64,000 bases of DNA from Burkholderia sp. lig30 (GTDB taxonomy: Bacteria; Pseudomonadota; Gammaproteobacteria; Burkholderiales; Burkholderiaceae): contig NZ_JGVW01000011.1 of NCBI RefSeq assembly GCF_000687455.2, forward strand, positions 38,218 through 102,217. The letters run 5' to 3'. This document shows, in pieces, positions 9,657-22,295 of the stretch. The first letter of the stretch is position 1. Each line of letters opens with the position of its first letter. The notes under the pieces are model-generated. The model saw nothing but the letters and a program-made list of their open reading frames with translations, was not told the origin of the DNA and searched no databases. The translations under genes were made by a program, and so were the position numbers.

Positions 9657-10694
9657 ATGATGAACCAACGGGTCGCGAGCGACGGCGGACCGACGGCCGA
9701 GGACACGCGGCGCAGCGCGAACGGCGCCGAGACGCCCGAAGGGCGCACGGTCGTCAGCGTCGCCCATGACGCCGACGAGCAGGCGCGCAACCTGATCGGC
9801 TGGCGCCAGACCTACGACCAGCTCGCGGCGGGCCGCTTCGTCGGCACGCTGACCGAGCTGCCGCTCGACACGATGAAACTGTTCCGCGAGACGACGAGCC
9901 ATCTGCTGCGCCAGGCGTGCGAGGTGCGCGGCGACGCGTACTGGTTCGGCATCCCGCTCGTGCGTGACGGCGGCGCGCGCGTCGATGCGTGCCGCATCGG
10001 TGCGGGCGCGCTGGCGTTCCGGCCCGGCAACGTCGAATTCGAGCTGCTCACGCCCGCGCAATTCTCGATCTACGGCGTCGTCGTGCGCGGCGACGTGCTG
10101 CGGCGCCATGCGGAGCAGGTCGAGCGCTGCGGGCTCGACGAGCGGCTGCCCGCGCAAAGCGTCGTGCAGGTCGGCGAGGCGCGGCTCACGCGCCTGTGCT
10201 CGCGGCTCGGGCGGCGTCTCGACGATGCGGCGTCGGCCGGCACGCCGCTGGCCGACGCCGAGCGCAATGACTTGCAGGCCGGCGTGCTCGCCGCGCTGTT
10301 CGACGTGTGCGCGCCGTCTGCCGACGGCGCGGCGGGCGCGGCGCCGTCGCGGCGGCGCCGGATCGTCGAGCAGGCGCGCGACTACGTGCTCGCGCACCGC
10401 ACGCGGCCGGTCGGCGTGCCGGAGCTGTGCGAGCAACTGCATGTGAGCCGCCGTACGCTGCAATATTGTTTCCAGGATGTGCTCGGCATGGCGCCCGCGA
10501 CGTATCTGCGCGCGCTGCGGCTGAACGGCGCGCGGCGCGACCTGTGCGGCCGTGCGGCGGACTCGGTGCAGGACGTCGCCGAGGCATGGGGATTCTGGCA
10601 CCTGAGCCAGTTCGCGAGCGACTACCGCCGGCTGTTCGGCAAGCGGCCGTCGGATACGCTGCGCGAGCGCGGCGTGGTCGTTGCGGCCGGCTGA
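9657..10694 (+). CDS. AraC-family regulator, EutR-like
   Basis: 345 residues with an N-terminal sensor region and a C-terminal double helix-turn-helix (about residues 250-345), including VGVPELCEQLHVSRRTLQYCFQDVLGMAPATYLRALRLNGARRDL and WGFWHLSQFASDYRRLFGKRPSDTLRER, the AraC DNA-binding signature. The N-terminal part (DQLAAGRFVGTLTELPLDTMKLFRE) resembles EutR-type regulators, which in enterobacteria respond to ethanolamine plus B12. Start ATG 9657 (or the adjacent ATG 9660) follows GGAAGGAGGGC; upstream in-frame codons look non-coding. Its position beside eat-eutBC supports control of ethanolamine use; this is inference. Confidence 0.85.
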   Translation: MMNQRVASDGGPTAEDTRRSANGAETPEGRTVVSVAHDADEQARNLIGWRQTYDQLAAGRFVGTLTELPLDTMKLFRETTSHLLRQACEVRGDAYWFGIPLVRDGGARVDACRIGAGALAFRPGNVEFELLTPAQFSIYGVVVRGDVLRRHAEQVERCGLDERLPAQSVVQVGEARLTRLCSRLGRRLDDAASAGTPLADAERNDLQAGVLAALFDVCAPSADGAAGAAPSRRRRIVEQARDYVLAHRTRPVGVPELCEQLHVSRRTLQYCFQDVLGMAPATYLRALRLNGARRDLCGRAADSVQDVAEAWGFWHLSQFASDYRRLFGKRPSDTLRERGVVVAAG

Positions 10695-10714
10695 CGCTCG
10701 CTCCCGTTTCCGTT

Positions 10715-10742
10715 CCAGCACCAGCACCAGCACCAGCACCAG
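10715..10742. repeat. CCAGCA hexanucleotide microsatellite
   Basis: About 4.7 perfect copies of CCAGCA lie between the converging ends of the AraC-type regulator and the GT9-like gene. It is outside both coding regions, so copy-number change would not alter a protein. It may be a slippage-prone spacer. Confidence 0.8.
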
Positions 10743-10793
10743 TTCTCGCTTTTGCTGTTGCGCGTGACCGCGACGACGGCATAGCGCCGACGC

Positions 10794-11864
10794 TCACACT
10801 CGCGGCGCCGGCCAGCTCACCGCATCCCAATCGACGGCGCGATACGCGGCCTCGACTGCAGCGACATCCTCGGGCCGTTCGCTTCGGTGCAAGCCGTGCA
10901 TCGCGTCCGGCAGGTCGAGCGCGACCGGCACGCAGTGCGGATAGCCGCGCACGCGCAATGCCGGCGCGATCGTCGTAAAACACGCGAGCGTCGGCACGTC
11001 GAAACCGTCGGCGATATGCGCGGCAGCGGAATCCACGGAAAACAGCAGGCGCGCGCCCGCGATCCATGCGATGAACTGCGCGGTGTCGGCCGCGTAGCCG
11101 CTCACGTCGACATAGGCCGGGTGCGCGAGCGGTCCGAAGCCGAGCACCGGCAGCCGGTAGCGCCGCGCGAGCCGGTCGACGAACGCCGCGCGCAGGCCGG
11201 ACGGCACACTGCGCACCGCGGTGCTCGCGGCGGGGCAGAACAGCACGTACGGCCGGCGCCATTCGGCCGGCAGCGCGGGCAGCGGAAGCCGCGCGAGCCA
11301 GCGGTTGCGCTTTGCGGCCGCCGGAATCGATGCCGGGTCTGCGCCGAGCGCCGCGAGAAAGAAGTCGATCATCGGCATCCGCGCGAAATCCGGCCAGTAC
11401 AGGTGATTGCCGAGATCGATGCGCGGCGCGTGCGCGGGCAGCGCGTTGGCCGGCCAAGGCAGCGCACGGCACGGCGCGACCGTGTCGGCGGCGAGCACAT
11501 ACAGCGCTTCGACGTAGCGCGGTGCGGCGGCGGGGCGGTACAGCGTGAAGCGCAGCCCGGGGTGCGCGTCGAGCAGCGCCGCGAGCGCGCTCAGCCCGAC
11601 GATCGAGTCGCCGAGCGCGACGCCCATTCCGTTGACGACGTGAACGTGCATCCCGGCGCCATACGCGAGCCGGAACGGCCGCCGTGCCGCATGCAGCAGC
11701 CCGAGCGCGGGCGCGGCCGGCACGAGGCCGGTGGCGCTGCGCCCGGTGCGTTCGAGATCGTAAGGCGCGACGAGCATGCCGTCCGGCGCGAGCAGCGTGC
11801 CCGGCCACGCGAGCGCCGCGTCATGCGACAGCGGTGCGGCGGCCGGCGCGGCACGCGCGTCCAT
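10794..11864 (-). CDS. GT9-like (heptosyltransferase-fold) glycosyltransferase
   Basis: 356 residues. The first half has a Rossmann-like strand and loop, HVVNGMGVALGDSIVGLSALAALL, resembling the G.GD.i...P.l..L start of family 9 transferases. The C-terminal FSVDSAAAHIADGFDVPTLACFTTIAPALRVRGYPH resembles their D-S/T-x-x-x-H-x-A-x-x-x-x-x-P-T nucleotide-sugar site. Sequence is divergent from WaaC/WaaF, so donor and acceptor are unknown. Its start lies 3 bp after the stop of the ThDP enzyme gene, so the two are almost certainly co-transcribed. That pairing is odd and gives no clear pathway. Confidence 0.7.
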   Translation of the reverse strand: MDARAAPAAAPLSHDAALAWPGTLLAPDGMLVAPYDLERTGRSATGLVPAAPALGLLHAARRPFRLAYGAGMHVHVVNGMGVALGDSIVGLSALAALLDAHPGLRFTLYRPAAAPRYVEALYVLAADTVAPCRALPWPANALPAHAPRIDLGNHLYWPDFARMPMIDFFLAALGADPASIPAAAKRNRWLARLPLPALPAEWRRPYVLFCPAASTAVRSVPSGLRAAFVDRLARRYRLPVLGFGPLAHPAYVDVSGYAADTAQFIAWIAGARLLFSVDSAAAHIADGFDVPTLACFTTIAPALRVRGYPHCVPVALDLPDAMHGLHRSERPEDVAAVEAAYRAVDWDAVSWPAPRV

Positions 11865-11867
11865 CGC

Positions 11868-13586
11868 TCATGCGCCGCGTGCGCGGCGGCCCTGTTCCTG
11901 GATCTGCGCGAGCGTCGCCGACGGCGTGCTCGCCTCCTGCGGCACGCGAATCTCGATCAGCGCGGGCAGGCCGCACGTCAGTGCGCGATCGAGCGCGGGC
12001 GCGAAGTCTGCGGTGCGCTCGACCGTTTCGCCGTGCGCACCGAACGCGCGCGCATAGGCGGCGAAATCGGGGTTGGTCAGCGCGGTGCCGTGCACGCGCC
12101 CCGGGTAGTTGCGCTCCTGATGCATGCGGATCGTGCCGAATTGACCGTTGTTGATGACGATCACGACGATGTTCAGCCCGTATTGCATCGCGGTCGCGAG
12201 CTCGCTGCCCGCCATCATGAAGCAGCCGTCGCCGGCGAGCGCGACCACCGGGCGCGACGGATGCAGCGATTTCGCCGCGAGCGCGGCCGGAATGCCGTAG
12301 CCCATCGCGCCGCTCGTCGGCGCGAGCTGCGAGCGGAAGTGGCGGTACGCGAAATGGCGGTACGCGAAATGGCGGTGCAGCCAGATCGCGTAGTTGCCGG
12401 CGCCGTTGGCGAGGATCGCGTCGTGCGGCAGGCGCTCGCGCAACTGCACCATTACGTCGCCGAGCTGCACGTCGCCCGGCATCGGCAGCGGCGCGTGCCA
12501 GTCGAGATACGCGCGGTGTGCGTCGGCCGCGCTGCCCGCCCATGCGGGCGCGGCGGGCGGTTCGAGCGCGGCGAGCAGCGTCGCGATTTCCGGCATGCCG
12601 GAGACGATCGGCAGGTCGGCCGCATACACGCGGCCGAGCTCGTCCGCGCCCTGGTGGACGTGAATCAGCGTCTGGCGCGTCTTCGGGATGTCGAGCAGCG
12701 TGTAGCCACCGGTCGTCGCCTCGCCGAGCCGCGGCCCGAGCGCGAACAGCAGGTCGGCGTCGCGGATGCGCCGCGCGAGCGCCGGATTGATGCCGAGGCC
12801 GACGTCGCCCGCGTAGTTCGGATGTACGTTGTCGACCGTGTCCTGGTAGCGGAACGCGCACGCGACCGGCAACTGCCAGCGCTCGACGAAGGTGCGGAGA
12901 TCCGCGCATGCGCCGGTCGTCCAGCCGCTGCCGCCGACGACGAGAAGCGGGCGCTCGGCGCGGGCAAGCCGCTCGCGCAGCTCGTTGATCTGCGCGGCGG
13001 ACGGCGCGGCGGCGACGCGCTTCGCGGGCGGCGCGACGGGCTGCGGCGCGCACGACTCGGACAGCACGTCCTCCGGCAGCGCGAGCACGACCGGGCCGGG
13101 CCGGCCGGACATCGCGACGTGGAACGCGTGGCTCAGGTATTCGGGCAGGCGGCGCGGGTCGTCGACTTGCGCGACCCATTTTGCCATCTGGCCGAACATC
13201 CGCCGGTAGTCGATTTCCTGGAATGCCTCGCGGTCGAGGTGTTCGCGTGCGCACTGGCCGATGAACAGGATCATCGGCGTCGAATCCTGGAACGCGGTAT
13301 GCACGCCGATCGACGCGTGCGTCGCGCCGGGGCCGCGCGTGACGAACGCGATGCCGGGGCGGCCGGTCAGCTTGCCGACCGCTTCCGCCATGTTCGCGGC
13401 GGCCGCCTCGTGGCGGCAGACGACGGTCTGGATGCGCGCGGTGTCGTCCGCGAGCGCATCCAGCACGGCCAGAAAGCTCTCGCCCGGCACGCAGAACACG
13501 CGTTCGACGTGATTGGCGAGCAACGCATCGACGAGCAGCCGTGCGCCGTTGACGCCGCGCGGCTCGAAATCCGTGGAATGCGACAT
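11868..13586 (-). CDS. Thiamine-diphosphate enzyme, acetolactate synthase-like
   Basis: 572 residues with the three-domain layout of the POX/ALS family. There is an N-terminal Pyr domain with catalytic Glu (VFCVPGESFLAVLDAL; VVCRHEAAAANMAEA), a central domain (RPLLVVGGSGWTTGAC), and a C-terminal PP domain with the ThDP/Mg motif (VVALAGDGCFMMAGSELATAMQYGLNIVVIVINNGQFGTIRMHQ). Start ATG 13586 follows GGAGACGGCATCTC; the longer reading frame upstream has no such site. No regulatory-subunit gene is nearby, so it is more likely a catabolic or stand-alone enzyme than IlvB. Between the central and C-terminal domains it has a repeated HFAYR segment caused by a 15-bp tandem duplication. Confidence 0.85.
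   Translation of the reverse strand: MSHSTDFEPRGVNGARLLVDALLANHVERVFCVPGESFLAVLDALADDTARIQTVVCRHEAAAANMAEAVGKLTGRPGIAFVTRGPGATHASIGVHTAFQDSTPMILFIGQCAREHLDREAFQEIDYRRMFGQMAKWVAQVDDPRRLPEYLSHAFHVAMSGRPGPVVLALPEDVLSESCAPQPVAPPAKRVAAAPSAAQINELRERLARAERPLLVVGGSGWTTGACADLRTFVERWQLPVACAFRYQDTVDNVHPNYAGDVGLGINPALARRIRDADLLFALGPRLGEATTGGYTLLDIPKTRQTLIHVHQGADELGRVYAADLPIVSGMPEIATLLAALEPPAAPAWAGSAADAHRAYLDWHAPLPMPGDVQLGDVMVQLRERLPHDAILANGAGNYAIWLHRHFAYRHFAYRHFRSQLAPTSGAMGYGIPAALAAKSLHPSRPVVALAGDGCFMMAGSELATAMQYGLNIVVIVINNGQFGTIRMHQERNYPGRVHGTALTNPDFAAYARAFGAHGETVERTADFAPALDRALTCGLPALIEIRVPQEASTPSATLAQIQEQGRRARGA
12340..12378 (-). repeat. 15-bp tandem repeat inside the ThDP-enzyme gene
   Basis: Two perfect copies of a 15-bp unit (12340-12354, 12355-12369) and a partial third, in frame, encode HFAYR-HFAYR-HF just before the conserved QLAPTSGAMGYG segment. 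Relatives usually have a single short aromatic stretch here, so this looks like a recent in-frame slippage expansion. Confidence 0.8.
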
Positions 13587-13791
13587 GAGATGCCGTCTCC
13601 CTGGGTAGCGGGACGTACAGCTTACGCCCGTTCGCGAGGCGGTGAAAAGTGCCGGAACGCGTCGTCCGATCGCGGTGTTGCAAGCGACGAGCGCGCCACG
13701 GTCAGGGCAACGCGTCGCAGGCATGTAAGCGTTCGCTCACGGGTCAATGTCGTCCATCTGGCCGAGTTGACGCAGGGCGGATGACGGGCAA

Positions 13792-13799
13792 TGTATACA
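13792..13799. promoter_or_regulatory. TGTATACA palindrome upstream of the antitoxin gene
   Basis: A perfect 8-bp palindrome 27 bp before the VapB-type start. GTATAC-containing palindromes are common autoregulatory operators of vapBC loci, so this may be the old operator. Confidence 0.4.
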
Positions 13800-13826
13800 A
13801 GGAATTACATGGTGTCGGAGTTGAAC

Positions 13827-14051
13827 ATGCGTACCACCAGAGTGTTTCGGAACGGCAACTCGCAGGTCGTGCAGATTCCTGCGGATCTTGCTTACGAACG
13901 TAGCGATATCGAACGTGTCGGCGATGAAATTCGTATTCGACCGGCGCGGAGACCCCTGACCGGGGCGCTCGAAAAATTCGCGAATTTCGGACCGGATTTC
14001 ATGGCTGAAGGGCGCGGCGATCAGGAGCAGGCTGAACGGGAGGGCCTGTGA
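13827..14051 (+). CDS. VapB-type antitoxin, without its VapC partner
   Basis: 74 residues from ATG 13827. The first half is an AbrB/SpoVT-like swapped-hairpin DNA-binding domain (MRTTRVFRNGNSQVVQIPADLAYE). The tail LEKFANFGPDFMAEGRGDQEQAE is the typical VapB toxin-neutralising segment. ATG 13827 is preferred because the family starts MRTTRVFRNGNSQ and GGAG precedes it; ATG 13809 with AAGGA upstream is an alternative. In intact loci a vapC PIN-domain gene overlaps the stop. Here the overlapping gene is an unrelated PaaA-like antitoxin. Confidence 0.8.
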   Translation: MRTTRVFRNGNSQVVQIPADLAYERSDIERVGDEIRIRPARRPLTGALEKFANFGPDFMAEGRGDQEQAEREGL

Positions 14052-14275
14052 TGTCGCGTTACACCGCCGATCGGACTACCCTGCCCGATCCCGCGGCCGC
14101 GCTGAAAGCGGCCTGCGAGGCGGCGGCTTACGATCGCTGGCTCACCGAGCAGGTGCAGCAGGCGCTGGACGACCCGCGCCCATCGATTCCCGATGCCGAG
14201 GTCAAGGCCGAGTTCGTGTTGCGCCGCGCCGCATTGCGCGAAAGGCTCGCAAAGCAAAGAGGCGGCAGCCCTTGA
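14051..14275 (+). CDS. PaaA/stability-determinant-type antitoxin
   Basis: 74 residues. The core AAAYDRWLTEQVQQALDDPRPSIPDAEVKAEF matches the pattern of PaaA-like antitoxins of ParE-type toxins (aYd.W...kvq.sLdDPRP.IPhdeV.....). Start ATG 14051 overlaps the last base of the vapB-type stop; a GTG at 14048 is also possible. Directly downstream lies only the end of a ParE-like toxin, so the antitoxin appears to have outlived its toxin. Confidence 0.75.
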   Translation: MSRYTADRTTLPDPAAALKAACEAAAYDRWLTEQVQQALDDPRPSIPDAEVKAEFVLRRAALRERLAKQRGGSP

Positions 14276-14370
14276 TCCTTGCGCCGAACTACCTGCTCGT
14301 GTACCGCATCCGGCAAGCAGAAGGGATCGTCGAGATTCTCCGCGTGCTGCATGCGCGACAGCCGCGGCCG
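14272..14370 (+). pseudogene. C-terminal fragment of a ParE-family toxin
   Basis: About 30 codons read ILAPNYLLVYRIRQAEGIVEILRVLHARQ, the final beta-strands of RelE/ParE toxins (..yvivYri....veILrVlHgrQ). The preceding roughly 65 residues of a normal toxin are absent, because the PaaA-type stop overlaps the fragment's first codon. After HARQ the frame runs into sdaA antisense sequence. A deletion removed the toxin's N-terminal two thirds. Confidence 0.7.
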
Positions 14371-14383
14371 TCACGCAACCCCG

Positions 14384-15772
<1,389 letters not shown>

Positions 15773-15798
15773 TTTGTTTCCTGTGTTGCAATTAAATT

Positions 15799-16920
15799 CT
15801 AGCGCGCCTGCAGCGGCAGGCATGCGGCCAGCCACGCAGGGGGCATCGGTGAGAGCTGCTGCGCGACGCGGGCATAGCGCCCGTCGAGCCGCGCGGCCAG
15901 ATGAAACAGCTCGGTGGCGTTTTTCGGGTCCCACTGCCCCGTGTAGCCGGGAATCCCGGCCTCGCGGCGCGCCGCGTCGAACGGCACCGCCGAGTGCACG
16001 AATTCCTCGTGCGTTTTCTCGTCGCGCGCATACGGTGCGAGCCAGTCGAGCGCCGCGGCGAGCGTCGCGCCGTTCGCGCCACGCTCGCGCAGCCAGTTGC
16101 GGTTGAAGCGGCGCGCGGCGAGCGCCGCCGTCACCAGCGGCTGCAGGTCGTAGACCGCGTAGTGCAGCGCGTCGCGCTCCTCGAAATCGTAGGTCGCGCC
16201 GTCCGGGCCGATGTTGTCGCCGAGGTGCTCGACGAACAGCCGCTGCGCGGCCTTCATCATGCGCCGGTCGCCGAGCGTGAAGGCCGCCAGCGCGACCAGC
16301 TTGATCCGGTGGCTCTGCCAGTTGTTGCGCCAGGTGCCGGCGAGCGGCCGCTTCTGCGCGTCGATGCGCTGCACGTAGCCGGCGCCGAGCTTCGCGATGA
16401 ACGCGGACGCCGCATTGCGCGTCTTCACGCTGAGCGCGCTCGCCGTGATGTCGTACGCGAGGATCAGACTGTCGAAACGGGTCTCGTCGATCGGATTGAA
16501 GCTCGGCTGGTAGGTCGTGACCCACGCGAACAGGAAGCGATCGGCGAGCTGCAGGTAACGGTTGTCGTTCGTCACGCGCCACGCGAGCGCCGCGTCGCGC
16601 ATCAGGTCCAGATCCTTCAGCGCGTCGACGCTCTGGTCGTAGATGCCCTCGTGCGGCAGCGTGCCTTCCGTGTGCACGCGCGGCAGCGCCTTCGGCGGCT
16701 CGGCGAGCCGCGCATCGACGCCGCGGACCAGCGCCTGCACGCCCGCCTCGCCTTGCGTCGCCTCGCTCGACTGCAGCGCGGGCGACGCGCAGAAATTCAT
16801 CGCCGCGCGCGCCGCGCCGGCGCCGCCGAGGCCCGCCGCGCCGAGCGACAGCGAGACGAGCATCGGCACGAGCGCCCGCAGGCGCCGCCGGGCGTGGGTC
16901 GGGAACATCTGACGCACCAT
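15799..16920 (-). CDS. Alginate lyase-family protein, exported
   Basis: 373 residues. The N-terminus ([29 protein letters not shown]) is a clear signal peptide, so the protein acts in the periplasm or outside. The mature part has the alpha/alpha-toroid pattern of alginate-lyase (PF05426-like) proteins, with [35 protein letters not shown] and a central [16 protein letters not shown], the usual active-site N.Q.H stretch. Start ATG 16920 follows AAGGAG at 6-nt spacing; ATG 16935 is less likely. It sits 26 bp before sdaA and about 140 bp after gcvP, an unusual place for a polysaccharide lyase. The true polymer is unknown. Confidence 0.82.
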   Translation of the reverse strand: MVRQMFPTHARRRLRALVPMLVSLSLGAAGLGGAGAARAAMNFCASPALQSSEATQGEAGVQALVRGVDARLAEPPKALPRVHTEGTLPHEGIYDQSVDALKDLDLMRDAALAWRVTNDNRYLQLADRFLFAWVTTYQPSFNPIDETRFDSLILAYDITASALSVKTRNAASAFIAKLGAGYVQRIDAQKRPLAGTWRNNWQSHRIKLVALAAFTLGDRRMMKAAQRLFVEHLGDNIGPDGATYDFEERDALHYAVYDLQPLVTAALAARRFNRNWLRERGANGATLAAALDWLAPYARDEKTHEEFVHSAVPFDAARREAGIPGYTGQWDPKNATELFHLAARLDGRYARVAQQLSPMPPAWLAACLPLQAR

Positions 16921-17059
16921 GCGGAACTCCTTCATTGGCTGGATCGCGGTGTGAGATGTTAGCCGGACTCGGGCGCGAATGCGAAAATCGCACGCAACCG
17001 GAGGTTGCGTGCGGTGCATCGTCGCGGTGACGCGAACGAACCGGTGGACCGCGCCGGCG

Positions 17060-20002
<2,943 letters not shown>

Positions 20003-20012
20003 GGTGGTCCTT

Positions 20013-20159
20013 GTCGACCCGAGTCAGCGCTTCAGCGCTTACTCTGGTCCCATGCTATGCGGTCGACCGGAGTTGGCGCTTCAGCGCTGACTCGGGTTCC
20101 ATGCTTTGCGGTCGACCAGAGTCAGCGCTTTGGCGCTTACCCTGGTCCCGCGCGGGGCG
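20013..20159. repeat. Three 49-bp imperfect tandem repeats between gcvH and gcvP
   Basis: Copies begin with GTCGAC at 20013, 20062 and 20111. Each contains a near-palindromic AGCGCTTCAGCGCT-type core (varied in copy 3) flanked by GAGTC/GACTC-like arms and ends in a CCATGC or CCGCGC segment. On the minus strand they would form three successive hairpins in the gcvH-gcvP intergenic mRNA. The copies have diverged at several positions, so the expansion is not brand new. Confidence 0.8.
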
Positions 20160-20200
20160 AGGCCCGAAGGCCCGCGCGCCGCGCGATTCATGAGTGGGGT

Positions 20201-20581
20201 TTAGTCGATCAGCTTGCCGTAGGCCGCTGCGTCGATCAGCTTGTCGGTCGTTGCGCCGTCGGCGAGCTTGATCTTGAAGAGCCAGCTGGCGTAAGCGTCG
20301 CTGTTGACGGCGTCCGGGGTGTCGGCGATCGACGCGTTCACTTCGACGACTTCGCCCGACACCGGCGTGTAGATGTCGGATGCGGCCTTCACCGATTCCA
20401 CGACGCCGACGGCGTCGCCCGCCGAGACGGTCTTGCCGACTTCCGGCAGTTCGAGGAAGACGATGTCGCCGAGCGTGCTCTGCGCGTGATCGGTGATGCC
20501 GACCGTCAGCGTGCCGTCGGCTTCGACGCGCACCCACTCGTGTTCTTCGGTGTATTTCAGATCGGCCGGGACGTTGCTCAT
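20201..20581 (-). CDS. gcvH: Glycine cleavage system H protein
   Basis: 126 residues, the normal length. The lipoyl-bearing lysine is Lys65 in [20 protein letters not shown]. It shuttles the methylamine group between GcvP, GcvT and lipoamide dehydrogenase. Start ATG 20581 lies downstream of CAGGAGC on the minus strand. It follows gcvT in the operon. Confidence 0.97.
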   Translation of the reverse strand: MSNVPADLKYTEEHEWVRVEADGTLTVGITDHAQSTLGDIVFLELPEVGKTVSAGDAVGVVESVKAASDIYTPVSGEVVEVNASIADTPDAVNSDAYASWLFKIKLADGATTDKLIDAAAYGKLID

Positions 20582-20716
20582 CGGATGCTCCTGGATTGAA
20601 AGATGTAATTTGTTCGTCAGGCGCGCCGCACGGGCGCGCCGGGGGGATTTCGCTGCGGGCGACCAGCTGCGGGCGGCCTGCAGCGGGGGCCAGCCGGGCG
20701 GAGGCCGCCCGGCCCG

Positions 20717-21835
20717 TTACGCAGCCAGCACCTTGCCGTTGCGCACGAACGGCAGTTTTACCACGCGCGCGGGCAGTTGCTTGTCGCGAATCTGCACGAG
20801 CACCGTGTCGCCGATCTGCACGGCTGCCGGCACGCGCGCGAACGCGATCGATTCCTGCATCGACGGCGAGAACGTGCCGCTCGTGATCTCGCCTTCGCCG
20901 TGCGGCGTGACGACTTTCTGGTGCGCGCGCAGCACGCCGCCCGCCTTGCCGTTCTCCTTTTGCAGGATCAGGCCGACGAACGCGGCGCGCGAGCCGTCGC
21001 GCTCCAGCACGTCGCGGCCGACGAACGCGCGCGGCGCCGACAGGTCGACCGTCCACGCGAGGCCGGCGTCGAGCGGGGAAACCGTGTCGTCCATGTCCTG
21101 GCCGTACAGGTTCATGCCCGCCTCGAGGCGCAGCGTGTCGCGCGCGCCGAGGCCGCACGGACGCACGCCGTTTTGCTGCAGTGCATGCCACAGCGCTTCG
21201 ACGTGGATGACCGGGACGATCACTTCGAAACCGTCCTCACCGGTGTAGCCGGTGCGCGCGACGGTGAGGTCGCCGAACGGCGTGCCTGCCACCTGCGCGG
21301 CGTTGAACGGCTTCAGCTCGCTCGTCGCGGCGCGCGCGGCGGGAACCGTCGCCCAGGTCTTCTCGCGGGCGTTCGGGCCTTGCACGGCGACGATCGCGAA
21401 ATCGCGGCGCGGCGCGATCGTGAGGCCGTAGCCGCCTTGCTCGTTCAGCTGGTTGAACCACGCGACGTCCTTGTCGGCGGTGCCGGCATTGACGACGACG
21501 CGGAAGAAATCCTCGGTGAAGTAATAGACGATCAGGTCGTCGATGACGCCGCCTTGCGGGTTGAGCAGGCACGAGTAGAGGGCCTTGCCGGGCGTCTTGA
21601 GTTTCGCGACGTTGTTCGCGATCGCATGCTCGAAGAATGCGCGCACGCGGCTGCCGGTGAAATCGACGACGCACATGTGCGACACGTCGAACATGCCGGC
21701 GTCGGTGCGCACGGCCTGATGTTCTTCGATTTGCGAGCCGTAGTTGACGGGCATGTCCCAGCCGCCGAAATCGACCATGCGGGCGTTGAGCGCGCGGTGC
21801 GCGGCGTTGAGCGGGGTGTGTTTGAGTGCAGTCAT
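20717..21835 (-). CDS. gcvT: Glycine cleavage system aminomethyltransferase, T protein
   Basis: 372 residues. The N-terminal folate-binding fold ([37 protein letters not shown]...GMFDVSHM) and the [10 protein letters not shown] motif are typical GcvT. It transfers the methylene group to tetrahydrofolate and releases ammonia. It is first in the gcvTHP operon, directly after a tandem glycine riboswitch. The start ATG 21835 is the family N-terminus. Confidence 0.97.
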   Translation of the reverse strand: MTALKHTPLNAAHRALNARMVDFGGWDMPVNYGSQIEEHQAVRTDAGMFDVSHMCVVDFTGSRVRAFFEHAIANNVAKLKTPGKALYSCLLNPQGGVIDDLIVYYFTEDFFRVVVNAGTADKDVAWFNQLNEQGGYGLTIAPRRDFAIVAVQGPNAREKTWATVPAARAATSELKPFNAAQVAGTPFGDLTVARTGYTGEDGFEVIVPVIHVEALWHALQQNGVRPCGLGARDTLRLEAGMNLYGQDMDDTVSPLDAGLAWTVDLSAPRAFVGRDVLERDGSRAAFVGLILQKENGKAGGVLRAHQKVVTPHGEGEITSGTFSPSMQESIAFARVPAAVQIGDTVLVQIRDKQLPARVVKLPFVRNGKVLAA

Positions 21836-21921
21836 CGAGGCCTCAGGCAGGGCGCTTGCGCGCGGAACAAAACGGCAATGTGCCGACCGCCGCAGCGCAT
21901 GGCCTGCGGGCGATCGTTAAC

Positions 21922-22185
21922 ATGCCCCTCTGTCCTCGATACCTGAGAGATTGCGCCGCGGGTGATGCCCGGCGAACGCGCGCCCCTTCGGTGGGCAGCC
22001 TGCCCGCGCGTTTGCGCGATGGCTACTGCCGCTCTCCAGAGTGCGAAAAACATGGCCTGCGATGCTGGCAGACGAGGTTTTTCGACGCGGCCGGTCCTTT
22101 TGCCTGAGAGTTTGCGGGTGTGCCCCTTCGGCGGCGCGACCGGCGTTGCTGCAACGCCGTCACGCGCTCTCCCGACGCGTGCGGG
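21922..22185 (-). promoter_or_regulatory. Tandem glycine riboswitch (two aptamers)
   Basis: Read on the minus strand, two copies of the glycine aptamer are visible. Copy 1 begins with GGGAGAGCG near 22180, continues with CCGAAGGGGCA and ends with AACTCTCAGGCAAAAGGACCG near 22090. Copy 2 begins with CTCTGGAGAGCGG near 22041, continues with CCGAAGGGGCG and ends with TCTCTCAGGTATCGAGGACAGAGGGG near 21922. The short linker and placement about 90 nt before gcvT fit the class. Glycine binding normally switches gcv expression on. Confidence 0.93.
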
Positions 22186-22295
22186 CGACTGTACGCGAGC
22201 GGGGTGGGCTTGTCAATTTGGGCAAAATCCCGTCGCATCGCGACAAGCGGCGGCGGGCGCGCCGCCGCTTTCTGCCGGGCCGGCCGGCTTCGGCG

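Noticed and set aside
10887..13784. 965-codon plus-strand open frame opposite the GT9-like and ThDP genes
   Set aside because: Antisense shadow with no recognisable domain.
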